This document shows positions 18,749-26,632 of a DNA stretch of 61,178 bases, in pieces. Source of the stretch: Pseudonocardiales bacterium (GTDB lineage: Bacteria; Actinomycetota; Actinomycetes; Mycobacteriales; Pseudonocardiaceae). The notes below the pieces were generated by a model. The model did not search any database. It saw only the letters and a list, made by a program, of their open reading frames with translations, and was not told where the DNA came from. Made by a program: the position numbers and the translations under genes. The stretch covers positions 1 through 61,178 of the forward strand of contig JAFAPC010000102.1 of NCBI GenBank assembly GCA_019247305.1, in the 5' to 3' direction. How positions within the stretch are numbered: the stretch's first letter is position 1; every line of letters starts with the position of its first letter.

Positions 18749-18904
18749 ATGGACATTTACCCAGAGCGTGACACCGAAATTCGCGTGGAACGCCCAGGGG
18801 TCTATGAGCCTCCGATACTCGAGGAGATCGGTGAGTTCGCTGTGCTGACCCGCGCCGATCGCCGAGGGTCGGCGGTCGATGGGACCGGGTACTACTCGGA
18901 GTAA
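18749..18904 (+). CDS. lasso peptide precursor
   Basis: A 51-aa ORF with ATG 18749, preceded by a GGTGGCAGGTG-type ribosome site. The leader has the canonical lasso recognition pattern YxxPxLxxxGxxxxxT (YEPPILEEIGEFAVLT, residues 19-34). The conserved Thr34 is at the penultimate leader position, so cleavage after Arg35 gives a 16-residue core, ADRRGSAVDGTGYYSE. Ala1 and Asp9 would form a nine-residue macrolactam; no Cys is present, as in class II lasso peptides. The core's Tyr13-Tyr14 could be plug residues. It heads the cyclase-RRE-peptidase genes and follows the STAND gene by 26 bp. Confidence 0.93.
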   Translation: MDIYPERDTEIRVERPGVYEPPILEEIGEFAVLTRADRRGSAVDGTGYYSE

Positions 18905-18910
18905 CGCGTC

Positions 18911-20764
18911 GTGCGCTCCACGCTGGGTCCGCCGGACGATGGTCAAGCCTGGTTTGTGGTCCTGCCTGACTGCCTTGCCGCTGGTGGCATCGCGGCGGCG
19001 TTGGGCCCGCAGGCGTCACAGACGGTGCCGTATCCTTCGGGGCGGCCGTGGCTGATGGGCCGGTGGGCTGCTGAGGAGCTGGTAACGGCCCAGGTGGCCG
19101 GGGTGGCGGTAGCGGTGATCGGGTGCGCTCCGCTCACCGCCGCGGCGCTGTCGGCGTTGGCCCGCCGCGTGCGGACGGTGGCTGACCTGGATGGGCTGGG
19201 AGCCGGGTTGTCCGGCAGTTTTCACCTGGTGGCGGCCATTGACGGTCAGGTCCGCGTGCAGGGCAGCGTCTCCGGGCTCCGGCGGGTTTTTTACACCCAG
19301 GTAAGGCAGCTGACGGTGGCGGCGGACCGGATGGATGTCCTGGCCGGCCTGGCGGCAGCCACGCTCGACGAGCAGTGGCTGGCGGCCCGCCTCGTCTACC
19401 CCTACCTGCCTCATCCGGTGGCCGACGGGTGCCCGTGGCAGGAGGTGCGAGCACTGGCCGAGGACTGTTACCTCCACACCGCCCCCGGCCAGCCGGCTCG
19501 CGTCGTACCGTGGTGGCAGCCACCGGAGCCGGTCCTGTCGCTGGCCGAGGCCGCACCCACCGTGGCGCAGACCCTCACCGCCGCCGTCGAGGCCCGCACC
19601 CAGGCTGGCGGGATAATCAGCTGCGACCTGTCCGGGGGTCTGGACTCCACCCCGATCTGTTTCCTGGCCGCGCGGGGCACCAGCCGCCTGATCGCGGTGA
19701 CTGTGGTCTCGACCGATGCGGGCCACGATGATGCGTCCTGGGCGCAGCGCGCCGCGGCCCACCTGGCGGGCATCGAGCACCTCGTGCTTGACATGCGGCG
19801 GCTGCCCCTGATGTATGCGGAGGTCGGCGCGGGCGGGGTGGGTGCCGACGAGCCGCACATCACCATCCGGGACCATGCCGCCATCACCTGTGTGGCCCGC
19901 CAGCTCGTCGAACGCGGCAGCCGGCTGCACCTTCGGGGGATGGGTGGTGATCAGGTCCTACAGGCCCCGCCGGCGTACCTGCACACCACCGCCTGGGCAC
20001 ATCCTCGCATCGCCGCCCATCATCTGCGCGCTCGCCGGGCGGTGAGCGGCTGGCCGCTGGCGGCCACGCTGCGCGGGCTAGCTGATCGTCGCAGCTACCA
20101 GGCCTGGCTGCGCGCCGCCATCGACGAGCTCACCGAGGCGCCACCGGCCCGCGGGATGCCCAACCTGGGCTGGACTCCTGCCCTGCGGCTCCCACCGTGG
20201 GCCACTCCCCGAGCGGCTGAGGCGGCCCGAACCCTGCTGCACGAGGCCGCCGCCAGCGCAGCGCCCCTGGCCCCTACCCGGGGCCAGCACGCCAGCGTGG
20301 AGCAGCTCCGCGGCATCGGCTACCTCACCCGGCACCTCGGTGGGATCATGGCCCGCGCTGGGCTGCCGCTGGCTGCTCCGTTCCTTGATGACCGGGTAGT
20401 CGACGCCTGCCTGCGGGTCCGGCTGCACGAGCGCACCACGCCGTGGCGGTTCAAGCCACTGATTGTCGAGGCGATGCGCGACCTGGTGCCCGCCCCGGTC
20501 CTGCACCGCAGCACCAAGGGGGACTTCAGCGTTGACTGGCACACCGGGCTACGCCAAGCCCGGCCCCACCTCGCCGCCCTGCTCGACGACCTGGCGCTGG
20601 CCCGCTTCGGCCTGGTCAATCTCGACGTGTTACGCACGGTGTGCCTCGGGCTGTACCCGTACGCTCTTGATCCGGTGGCCCTCGACCGGACCCTGGCGTG
20701 TGAAGCATGGCTACGCACCTTGCCCTCAACCGTCCTGGGCACGGCGGCGGGAGCGCCGCGATGA
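18911..20764 (+). CDS. lasso peptide macrolactam synthetase (asparagine-synthetase-like)
   Basis: 617 aa from GTG 18911, 6 nt after the precursor stop. The N-terminal half is a diverged glutamine-amidotransferase-like region. The C-terminal half is the ATP-dependent asparagine synthetase fold with the PPi-loop SGGLDST (after CDL). Family knowledge: the C protein adenylates the side-chain carboxylate of the ring acid (here predicted Asp9) and closes the isopeptide bond to the new N-terminus. The length is typical. The stop overlaps the start of the PqqD-like gene (ATGA). Confidence 0.93.
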   Translation: MRSTLGPPDDGQAWFVVLPDCLAAGGIAAALGPQASQTVPYPSGRPWLMGRWAAEELVTAQVAGVAVAVIGCAPLTAAALSALARRVRTVADLDGLGAGLSGSFHLVAAIDGQVRVQGSVSGLRRVFYTQVRQLTVAADRMDVLAGLAAATLDEQWLAARLVYPYLPHPVADGCPWQEVRALAEDCYLHTAPGQPARVVPWWQPPEPVLSLAEAAPTVAQTLTAAVEARTQAGGIISCDLSGGLDSTPICFLAARGTSRLIAVTVVSTDAGHDDASWAQRAAAHLAGIEHLVLDMRRLPLMYAEVGAGGVGADEPHITIRDHAAITCVARQLVERGSRLHLRGMGGDQVLQAPPAYLHTTAWAHPRIAAHHLRARRAVSGWPLAATLRGLADRRSYQAWLRAAIDELTEAPPARGMPNLGWTPALRLPPWATPRAAEAARTLLHEAAASAAPLAPTRGQHASVEQLRGIGYLTRHLGGIMARAGLPLAAPFLDDRVVDACLRVRLHERTTPWRFKPLIVEAMRDLVPAPVLHRSTKGDFSVDWHTGLRQARPHLAALLDDLALARFGLVNLDVLRTVCLGLYPYALDPVALDRTLACEAWLRTLPSTVLGTAAGAPR

Positions 20765-21036
20765 CCGTGCGGTTGCGGGCTGACGTGAGCACTACGGACA
20801 CTGGTGAGGGCATGGTCGTGCTGGATGAGCGCGCGGGCCGCTACTGGCAGCTCAACCAGACCGGCGCGCTCGTCCTGCGGCTGCTGCTCGACGGCGTTGC
20901 CCCTCACCAGATTGCCCGGGTGTTGGCTGAGCGGCACGCGGTGCGCATCGAGCGGGCAGCCGCCGACGTCACCACCTTCCTGGCGCAGCTGCGCACCGCC
21001 GGATTGGTGACCGACCACCCAAGGGGACGTTCATGA
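20761..21036 (+). CDS. PqqD-like RRE protein of the lasso cluster (B1)
   Basis: 91 aa; the ATG at 20761 overlaps the cyclase stop as ATGA, which decides the start over an upstream alternative. It has the PqqD/RRE pattern VVLDERAGRYWQLNQTG followed by two helices. In split-B lasso systems this protein binds the leader (YxxPxL) and delivers it to the B2 peptidase. Its stop in turn overlaps the B2 start (ATGA), so all three are translationally coupled. Confidence 0.93.
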   Translation: MTVRLRADVSTTDTGEGMVVLDERAGRYWQLNQTGALVLRLLLDGVAPHQIARVLAERHAVRIERAAADVTTFLAQLRTAGLVTDHPRGRS

Positions 21037-21479
21037 CGCAGCCGCAGACCGTGGAACGCCGCAGGAAGCTCCCGGTTCGGCAGCGGCCCGCCGCCCTGGC
21101 CGCTGTCTGCGCCGGACGCCTGCTCGCTCACCTGCCCCCACGACGCATTCGCGCCGTGCTGACTTTGCTGCGCCGCCGCGCCGCACCGGCCACCTACCAG
21201 CAGGCCCGCGACGCTCACGACGCGATCCTGTCCACCAGCGTGCGCTGCGGCGGCCGACACTGCCTCCAACGCTCCTTGGCCACCGTCGTGCTGTGCCGCA
21301 TTCGCGGTGTCTGGCCCACCTGGTGCATCGGTGTGCGCACCGCTCCCTTCGTCGCCCACGCCTGGGTGGAAGCCGAGGACCACCCGGTCGGCGAGCCCCA
21401 CAGCCCGGACCGCTACCGCCGGCTCATCGTCATTCCCCCGAGCCGGGCCCAGGCCCCCCAGGGAGACCCAGTGCCGTGA
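21033..21479 (+). CDS. lasso leader peptidase, transglutaminase-like (B2)
   Basis: 148 aa, ATG 21033 overlapping the B1 stop. It shows the Cys-His-Asp arrangement of lasso B2 cysteine proteases: Cys in RHCLQRSLA, then His in FVAHAWVEAED; the Asp is probably in the final segment. It should cleave the precursor after Arg35. It is the last gene of the unit: its stop codon lies inside the stem of a long hairpin (21474-21536). No ABC transporter, isopeptidase or other export gene follows on this strand. Confidence 0.92.
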   Translation: MTQPQTVERRRKLPVRQRPAALAAVCAGRLLAHLPPRRIRAVLTLLRRRAAPATYQQARDAHDAILSTSVRCGGRHCLQRSLATVVLCRIRGVWPTWCIGVRTAPFVAHAWVEAEDHPVGEPHSPDRYRRLIVIPPSRAQAPQGDPVP

Positions 21480-21536
21480 ACTCGACCAGACCGACGTGCG
21501 CAGGCACCGAAAACGTCGGTAGCGTCGAGTTCACGG
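21474..21536. terminator. long hairpin at end of lasso operon (hairpin family copy 2)
   Basis: Perfect 13-bp outer arms (CCGTGAACTCGAC at 21474-21486 with its complement at 21524-21536) and an inner 8-bp stem (ACCGACGT at 21490-21497 with 21513-21520). The peptidase stop codon TGA is within the left arm. A convergent gene ends at 21563, so a bidirectional terminator role fits. The outer and apical sequences match the palindrome at 116-181. Confidence 0.8.
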
Positions 21537-21562
21537 GCTGCCCTAATTCCTGATGCGGTGGG

Positions 21563-22963
21563 TCAGGCGCGGGTAGTGGTGAGGTGGCGGGCTGCGCGGG
21601 CCAGCTCACGGGCGTCGGTGCTGGGTCGGGCGTCCAGGGCGGCCACTAGCGGGACGAGGCGTTGGCGAGCCCGGAACGAAATGATCTTGGTCACCCCCGT
21701 GATCGCGTTATGCGCCAGCCTGAGCCCGTCAGGCTCACCGGCCCGGACGTGGATGGTGGCTAGCAGGACACCGGACCGGATGCGGCCCGGATTGCTGCGG
21801 GTCTCCCAGCGCCGCACCGACGCCGCAGCGAACGTTTCCGCCGCCTCCAGCCGCCCCCGGTTTAGCTCCAGATCCGCGTGCACCCGGTCCAGATCACCGT
21901 TGGGGTCGGCCGGGGTGGGCTGCCACAGCTCCCGTGCTCGCGCGATCTTGACCGCTGCACCCTTGTGGTCCCCCATGAGTGCCAGAGCGGTCGCGGAATC
22001 CGCCAGCCCGCAGGCCTGCAGGGACGCCGGGGACCCTTGCCAGACGACTCGTGGGCGCTCGTCGTTCGCGGGGAGGCGCTCAGCGATGAGGTGGCCCAAC
22101 TGCAGCATCGCGAGCCCATCGTTAGGACGACCATGCTCCACCGTGGCCAGCCCGGCAAAGTTCAGGGCGACGGTCTGGAAATAGGTATCGCCCGTCTGGG
22201 TGGCCAGCTCCAGCCCATAGATGAAATGATCCATGGCGAGGTCATGCAGTCCCGCGCCAAACGCGTCATACCCAGCGCACAGCTGCAGCTCGGTGACTGC
22301 TCCCAGGAGGGCCTGTTTGACCGGCTCGGCGCCGGGGACCTCCAGCAGCCGGGTCGCCCAGGCCACGGGCCCGCTATTCCCGCCGGGGTCAGCGCCATAA
22401 GTGCGACCGCACTCGTCGATCCACCGGGTGAGCTCGCGTACCTTCGCTACATGGACCCCGTGGATCCGGGAAGGCAGCGTGGCAGGGGCCGGTGCTGGGC
22501 CAAGCAGCTCAGGTCTCGGCTCGAGGTCTTTTACGGGCTGGCCGTGGGCTGCGTAGGCGGTGGTGCCCACGGCCATGATGATCTGTCGCCGCCTCGTGTC
22601 GATCTCCTCCTCGGTGTGCTCACCACGGGTGCTCCCCCCAGGGTAGGCGCCAGTACCCTGAGTGGGGCCGAGGTTCATCAGCTCGCGGGGGATCCCCAGC
22701 CCGTCGGCGATCCGCACCAGCACCTGGTGCTTGATCACCTGCCGGCCCTTGTTGATGATCTCTGAGACCTCTGACTGGTGCATCTTCGTCGCCCCGGCGA
22801 TGCCCCGCTGACTCCACCCGTTGGCGTTCAACACCTGGAATAGCGTGCCAATATCATGGCTGGCCAGCGCAGCGCGCACCTCCGGACGCGCCAACAGCCC
22901 CGGATCTACCGGGGGCGTGTTGCCCGCCAGCTTGCCGATCAGATTCTCATCCCCAGACCCCAT
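21563..22963 (-). CDS. XRE-family HTH regulator with TPR-like C-terminus
   Basis: 466 aa from ATG 22963, chosen for the strong GAGGGGGAG ribosome site; longer starts add a non-domain leader. An N-terminal helix-turn-helix (GWSQRGIAGATKMHQSEVSEIINKG, split as GWSQRGIAGATK and HQSEVSEIINKGRQV) is followed by a long alpha-helical repeat region with TPR character. This is a common actinomycete regulator type often found beside RiPP clusters. It converges on the lasso operon and might regulate it, but the sequence gives no direct proof. Confidence 0.88.
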   Translation of the reverse strand: MGSGDENLIGKLAGNTPPVDPGLLARPEVRAALASHDIGTLFQVLNANGWSQRGIAGATKMHQSEVSEIINKGRQVIKHQVLVRIADGLGIPRELMNLGPTQGTGAYPGGSTRGEHTEEEIDTRRRQIIMAVGTTAYAAHGQPVKDLEPRPELLGPAPAPATLPSRIHGVHVAKVRELTRWIDECGRTYGADPGGNSGPVAWATRLLEVPGAEPVKQALLGAVTELQLCAGYDAFGAGLHDLAMDHFIYGLELATQTGDTYFQTVALNFAGLATVEHGRPNDGLAMLQLGHLIAERLPANDERPRVVWQGSPASLQACGLADSATALALMGDHKGAAVKIARARELWQPTPADPNGDLDRVHADLELNRGRLEAAETFAAASVRRWETRSNPGRIRSGVLLATIHVRAGEPDGLRLAHNAITGVTKIISFRARQRLVPLVAALDARPSTDARELARAARHLTTTRA

Positions 22964-23089
22964 CACCGCTCCCCCTCGCTCGTGACCACACTGCAGGATA
23001 ACGGCCCGGTCGTCGGAGGCCGTCCCCGCGCAGACGTGGATCTCCCCACAACCCGCACCACTAGCCACCGCGCCGATCTCGTGCCATAA

Positions 23090-23105
23090 TCGAACACATG
23101 TTCGA
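23090..23105 (+). promoter_or_regulatory. LexA (SOS) box
   Basis: TCGAACACATGTTCGA is a perfect match to the actinobacterial SOS operator TCGAAC-N4-GTTCGA. It sits 58 bp before the preferred start of the Panacea-domain gene (23164) and about 127 bp from the divergent regulator start. An upstream ATG (23098) falls inside the box, which argues against that start. It predicts DNA-damage control of the toxin-antitoxin-like pair. Confidence 0.85.
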
Positions 23106-23163
23106 GAAACGCCCATACGTCTCGCCTCCGCTAGCTTCGCATCGCGAGCTGTATCGTCCGTCC

Positions 23164-23739
23164 ATGACCCTGTCCGCTCGTGACGTAGCCGCCGCTCTCC
23201 GTGACCGGCTTCCCGGGCTGCCGACGAAGAAGCTGCACAAACTTCTCTACTACTGCCAGGGTCACCATCTGGCCGCCTTCAATGAGCCGCTGTTCAGCGA
23301 GACAATCTCCGCCTGGGACATGGGGCCTGTGGTGGGAAATCTGTGGTACGCGGAGAAGCAGGGCGAGGTCTCGAGGGTTCATCGCGAGATGGATGAGGCT
23401 CAGCTGAACACTGTCGGCTACGTGGTCAGCCGCTACGGCGCGCTGACCGGACAGGATCTTGAGCACCTGACCCACAGCGAAGAGCCCTGGAAACTGGCCG
23501 ACAGCGGACGTCGGCCCGGCGAGAGCGCGCGCATCGAGTGTGAGTGGATCAAGCACTACTTTAAGACCAGCGGTCATGCGGAAAACGACGAGGATGAGGT
23601 GTTGCTCGACTCGGCAACTGTCACGCAGTGGCTGCAGGGCGCCGAGCAGCGACGCGAAGCTCCCGGCCGACCGGACAGTCGGGAGGAACTCATGGCCAGG
23701 CTCGAAGAACTCGAGGCGAGGCTGACCCCGCGTGGTTAG
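23164..23739 (+). CDS. Panacea-domain (DUF4065) antitoxin-like protein
   Basis: 191 aa from ATG 23164; an alternative ATG at 23098 lies inside the LexA box. The protein has the DUF4065 core KKLHKLLYYCQGHHLAAF and SAWDMGPVVGNLW, and a helical tail ending in EELMARLEELEARL. Members include SocA of Caulobacter, an antitoxin acting as a proteolytic adaptor, and many Panacea proteins paired with diverse toxins. The next gene starts before this stop, so the two are coupled. The SOS box upstream suggests damage-inducible expression. Confidence 0.85.
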   Translation: MTLSARDVAAALRDRLPGLPTKKLHKLLYYCQGHHLAAFNEPLFSETISAWDMGPVVGNLWYAEKQGEVSRVHREMDEAQLNTVGYVVSRYGALTGQDLEHLTHSEEPWKLADSGRRPGESARIECEWIKHYFKTSGHAENDEDEVLLDSATVTQWLQGAEQRREAPGRPDSREELMARLEELEARLTPRG

Positions 23740-24031
23740 CGGAGTGCGTCCCTGGACGTTGGAAAACTTCCTTGAGCGTTTTGACGCCTGGGCGGAGCTT
23801 CAGTGTCCTACCCAAGATCTGCGCTGTATTGTGATGAATTGGATTATGACGCGCGACGAGGACCCTTATCAAGGAGTCCGACGAGAGGGAGGACACCCGA
23901 ATCTGTGGGTCGGCCGGATACCGAATTCGCGCGATGGTTTCGGACACGTTGTCGTCTGCTCATACTGGATCAAGGAGTCCAGCCGCACCGTGAGCTGTAA
24001 CCTTGTTAGCACGCTGAGTTTGCCGCTCTAG
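23732..24031 (+). CDS. small partner of the Panacea protein, candidate toxin
   Basis: 99 aa from GTG 23732, overlapping the Panacea gene by 8 nt (GTG 23744 is also possible). It has motifs RPWTLENFLERFDAWAE, GHPNLWVGRIPN and GFGHVVVCSYWI, with a C-terminal beta-rich half. I do not recognise a named toxin family. Position, overlap and size fit the toxin slot of a Panacea pair. This is inferred from context. Confidence 0.65.
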   Translation: MVSGVRPWTLENFLERFDAWAELQCPTQDLRCIVMNWIMTRDEDPYQGVRREGGHPNLWVGRIPNSRDGFGHVVVCSYWIKESSRTVSCNLVSTLSLPL

Positions 24032-24293
24032 GCGGGGGTACGCTGCGCCGGGCAGCGGGTGCTCTCTCCCAGGGTGGCCACGCGGTACAGGCATGCGACG
24101 CTGCCGAGTGCTGCGGCACGCACGTGCTGACCCCTCCGCCCTGCTCAGCGCGCCAGCCGCGCGACCCGCCGCCTGGGGTCGTTGACCTCGTCTCAGGTGA
24201 GGAGGCACCGCGGCGTGCAGACGCCGTTTCATCGGGATACCAGGAAGGTTGGAGCGTGGGAACATCGATCGATCGGATTGTGTTGTGGCCAGC
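24032..24293. other. intergenic region upstream of trxB
   Basis: About 260 bp between the candidate toxin and trxB. It presumably holds the trxB promoter; no clear operator, hairpin or additional ORF with a ribosome site is visible. Confidence 0.4.
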
Positions 24294-25268
24294 ATGAGCG
24301 AGCGGATCAGGGACGTCATCATCATCGGCTCGGGTCCGGCTGGCTACACCGCCGCCATCTACACCGCGCGTGCCCAGCTGGAACCGCTCGTCATCGAGGG
24401 AAGCCAGTACGGTGGCGCCTTGATGACCACGACCGAGGTGGAGAACTACCCGGGATTCCGCGACGGGATCATGGGTCCAGACCTGATGGAACAGTTCCGA
24501 ACCCAAGCCGAGCGCTTCGGTGCCGAACTGCAGCCCAGAGACGTCACGTCGGTCGAGCTGGCCGGTGACCTCAAGCGGGTCACGATCGAGGACACGACCC
24601 ACCTGGCCCGGTCGGTGATTCTCGCGATGGGCGCGCAGGCCCGCTACCTGAAGGTCCCTGGAGAGCAGGAACTGCTGGGCCGCGGCGTCAGCTCGTGCGC
24701 CACCTGCGACGGCTTCTTCTTCCGCGACCAGGATATCGCCGTCATCGGCGGCGGGGACTCCGCGATGGAGGAGGCCACCTTCCTGACCCGGTTCGCGCGG
24801 TCGGTCACCGTAGTGCATCGGCGCGCCGAGTTCCGCGCCTCAAAGATCATGCTCGAGCGCGCCCGGAACAACGAGAAGATCCGCTGGCGCACCGGGGTCA
24901 CCGTCGAGGCGGTGCTCGGCGACGGCGGTGTCACCGGCCTGCGCCTGTCCGACGGCTCAACGCTGGATGTCACCGGGATGTTCGTGGCCATCGGGCACGA
25001 CCCGCGCAGCGACCTGGTGCGCGGTCAGGTGGACACCGACCCGGATGGCTACGTCCTGGTGACCGCACCCACCACCGCCACCAGCGTGGACGGTGTTTTC
25101 GCCGCGGGCGACCTGGTGGACCGCATCTACCGGCAAGCCGTCACCGCCGCCGGTACCGGGTGCTCCGCCGCGATCGACGCCGAGCGCTGGCTCGCCGAAC
25201 ACGCCGAGGATCCGCGCGCTGGCCTCGCCCATGAGTTCGTCGGCGGCGGCTACGGCCCCACACCCTAA
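24294..25268 (+). CDS. trxB: thioredoxin-disulfide reductase
   Basis: 324 aa from ATG 24294 (an upstream in-frame ATG at 24249 would add a non-conserved leader). FAD site [19 protein letters not shown] at the N-terminus; redox-active CATCDG near residues 135-140; NADPH-binding [12 protein letters not shown]-terminal FAD motif [10 protein letters not shown]. It reduces thioredoxin with NADPH in the cytosol. trxA follows after 50 bp, as in most actinobacteria, where this pair usually lies near oriC. Confidence 0.97.
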   Translation: MSERIRDVIIIGSGPAGYTAAIYTARAQLEPLVIEGSQYGGALMTTTEVENYPGFRDGIMGPDLMEQFRTQAERFGAELQPRDVTSVELAGDLKRVTIEDTTHLARSVILAMGAQARYLKVPGEQELLGRGVSSCATCDGFFFRDQDIAVIGGGDSAMEEATFLTRFARSVTVVHRRAEFRASKIMLERARNNEKIRWRTGVTVEAVLGDGGVTGLRLSDGSTLDVTGMFVAIGHDPRSDLVRGQVDTDPDGYVLVTAPTTATSVDGVFAAGDLVDRIYRQAVTAAGTGCSAAIDAERWLAEHAEDPRAGLAHEFVGGGYGPTP

Positions 25269-25318
25269 TCACCCAGAGTTTCACCCGTTTCCACCAGATC
25301 CCGCACACAGGAGATGAC

Positions 25319-25651
25319 ATGGCAGAGCAGTCAACCGTGACCGTGACCGACGAGTCATTCGCCGACGAAGTGCTCGGCAGCGACAAGCCGGTCCTGGTGG
25401 ACTTCTGGGCGACCTGGTGCGGCCCATGCAAGCAGGTGGCTCCGGTACTGGAGGAGATCGCCTCGGCGCACGCCGAAAAGATCATCATCGCGAAGATGGA
25501 CATCGACAAGAACACCAAAACCCCCCAGCACTACCGGGTCATGTCGATCCCGACCATGATCTTGTTCTCCGGCGGTGAGCCGGTGAAGCAGATCATCGGC
25601 GCCAAGCAGAAGGCCGCCCTGCTGGCAGACCTGGCTGACTACCTGAGCTGA
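25319..25651 (+). CDS. trxA: thioredoxin
   Basis: 110 aa with the classic active site WCGPCK (Cys34 and Cys37) and the cis-Pro motif SIPTM. The start ATG at 25319 has a GGAGATG-type ribosome site overlapping it. Cotranscribed with trxB. In many relatives an N-acetylmuramoyl-L-alanine amidase gene follows here; in this window an amidase of that type appears instead at 45833-46702. Confidence 0.97.
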   Translation: MAEQSTVTVTDESFADEVLGSDKPVLVDFWATWCGPCKQVAPVLEEIASAHAEKIIIAKMDIDKNTKTPQHYRVMSIPTMILFSGGEPVKQIIGAKQKAALLADLADYLS

Positions 25652-25746
25652 GCAAAACAGAACGTCGCCGAGCCACGGGGGTGGTGGCCGCGTCGCGGGG
25701 TAGGCGAAGGTGCGGGGTCCAGCCGGCGTGCTGGGCTCCGCCCTTA

Positions 25747-26562
25747 CTAATTCAGTCGACGTGCGTGTCGGTGCAGGGCATCGGCGAAGTCTGGGAAGTA
25801 ACCGTTCTCGATTCGTTTCAGATACCGTCCCATCACATGAAGCTGAGATCGGACGCCATCCGGTGAATCGAGCACGTCAGCGAAAGCCTCGTACACCTTC
25901 TTGGCGGTTTCCGGCGTCAGCAACGACAGCACATAAAGCGTTGCCGCATCATACCCAGCGGGTGCTGTACCAAACGATTCCCAATCGAGGATGACGAGGC
26001 GCGGTGCCGTGAGGTTCGACCAGTTCAGGTCGCCGTGAGCCGTGATCCAGCGAGTGACGAACGGGTCAACCGAGCTGCCGAAGAATGCCAGCAGTCGACG
26101 CGTCATAGCCTCTTGGTTGGTCACGGTGCGTCTGGTTTTGTGCGCAGACAACGCGTCCTGCGCCGATCGGAGATCCCGCCACCACTGTGGAGAAAGATCG
26201 AGTTCTGCCCGCAACTCCTGAGTCGTGGAGCACACCCTGTCGGTAACCAGAGTCATGACCTCCGCTCGATTACGGTACGTCCGCTCGCCCCACTCATACA
26301 TGTCGAGCACGGTTGGTTTCGGGACACCGACGATCGTCGCCGCTTCTTGGTTTCCTGTCCAGAAGTCATCTTTTGTCCATTGGGTGTGTGACCACGACAC
26401 GCGCAGCCACCGTTCACCGTCAGTACCGATAGCCCGGCTGCCGATAGTGCGATCATGCCAGCCGAACGTCGGTTCACCCACCACCGTGAGCCCGAAATGC
26501 TCGGCCGCCGTGATGAGTTGTGCCCCCATCCACTGACGATGGCCGTCATCGGAACCGTTCAC
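25747..26562 (-). CDS. APH-like phosphotransferase family protein
   Basis: 271 aa from GTG 26562 (AGGAGCG upstream). It carries the protein-kinase-like APH signature ITAHGDLNWSNLTAPRLVILDWESFG, that is, the HGDLxxxN catalytic loop and the DWE metal-binding Asp. The N-lobe is short. It is not close enough to a known resistance enzyme to name a substrate. A paralogue interrupted by an amber codon lies at 54090-54977. It is next to a broken hipA and may be part of an imported block between trxA and the conserved acetyltransferase. Confidence 0.8.
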   Translation of the reverse strand: MNGSDDGHRQWMGAQLITAAEHFGLTVVGEPTFGWHDRTIGSRAIGTDGERWLRVSWSHTQWTKDDFWTGNQEAATIVGVPKPTVLDMYEWGERTYRNRAEVMTLVTDRVCSTTQELRAELDLSPQWWRDLRSAQDALSAHKTRRTVTNQEAMTRRLLAFFGSSVDPFVTRWITAHGDLNWSNLTAPRLVILDWESFGTAPAGYDAATLYVLSLLTPETAKKVYEAFADVLDSPDGVRSQLHVMGRYLKRIENGYFPDFADALHRHARRLN

Positions 26563-26632
26563 TGCTTGGCGCTCCTGATAATAGTACGGCCAGCAGCGTT
26601 TCGGTTCGGAATGGGACGGCTTCCCGTCGGGT

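Noticed and set aside
23098..23163. Upstream ATG as start of the Panacea protein
   Set aside because: It lies inside the perfect LexA box, has no ribosome site, and the added residues do not belong to the domain.
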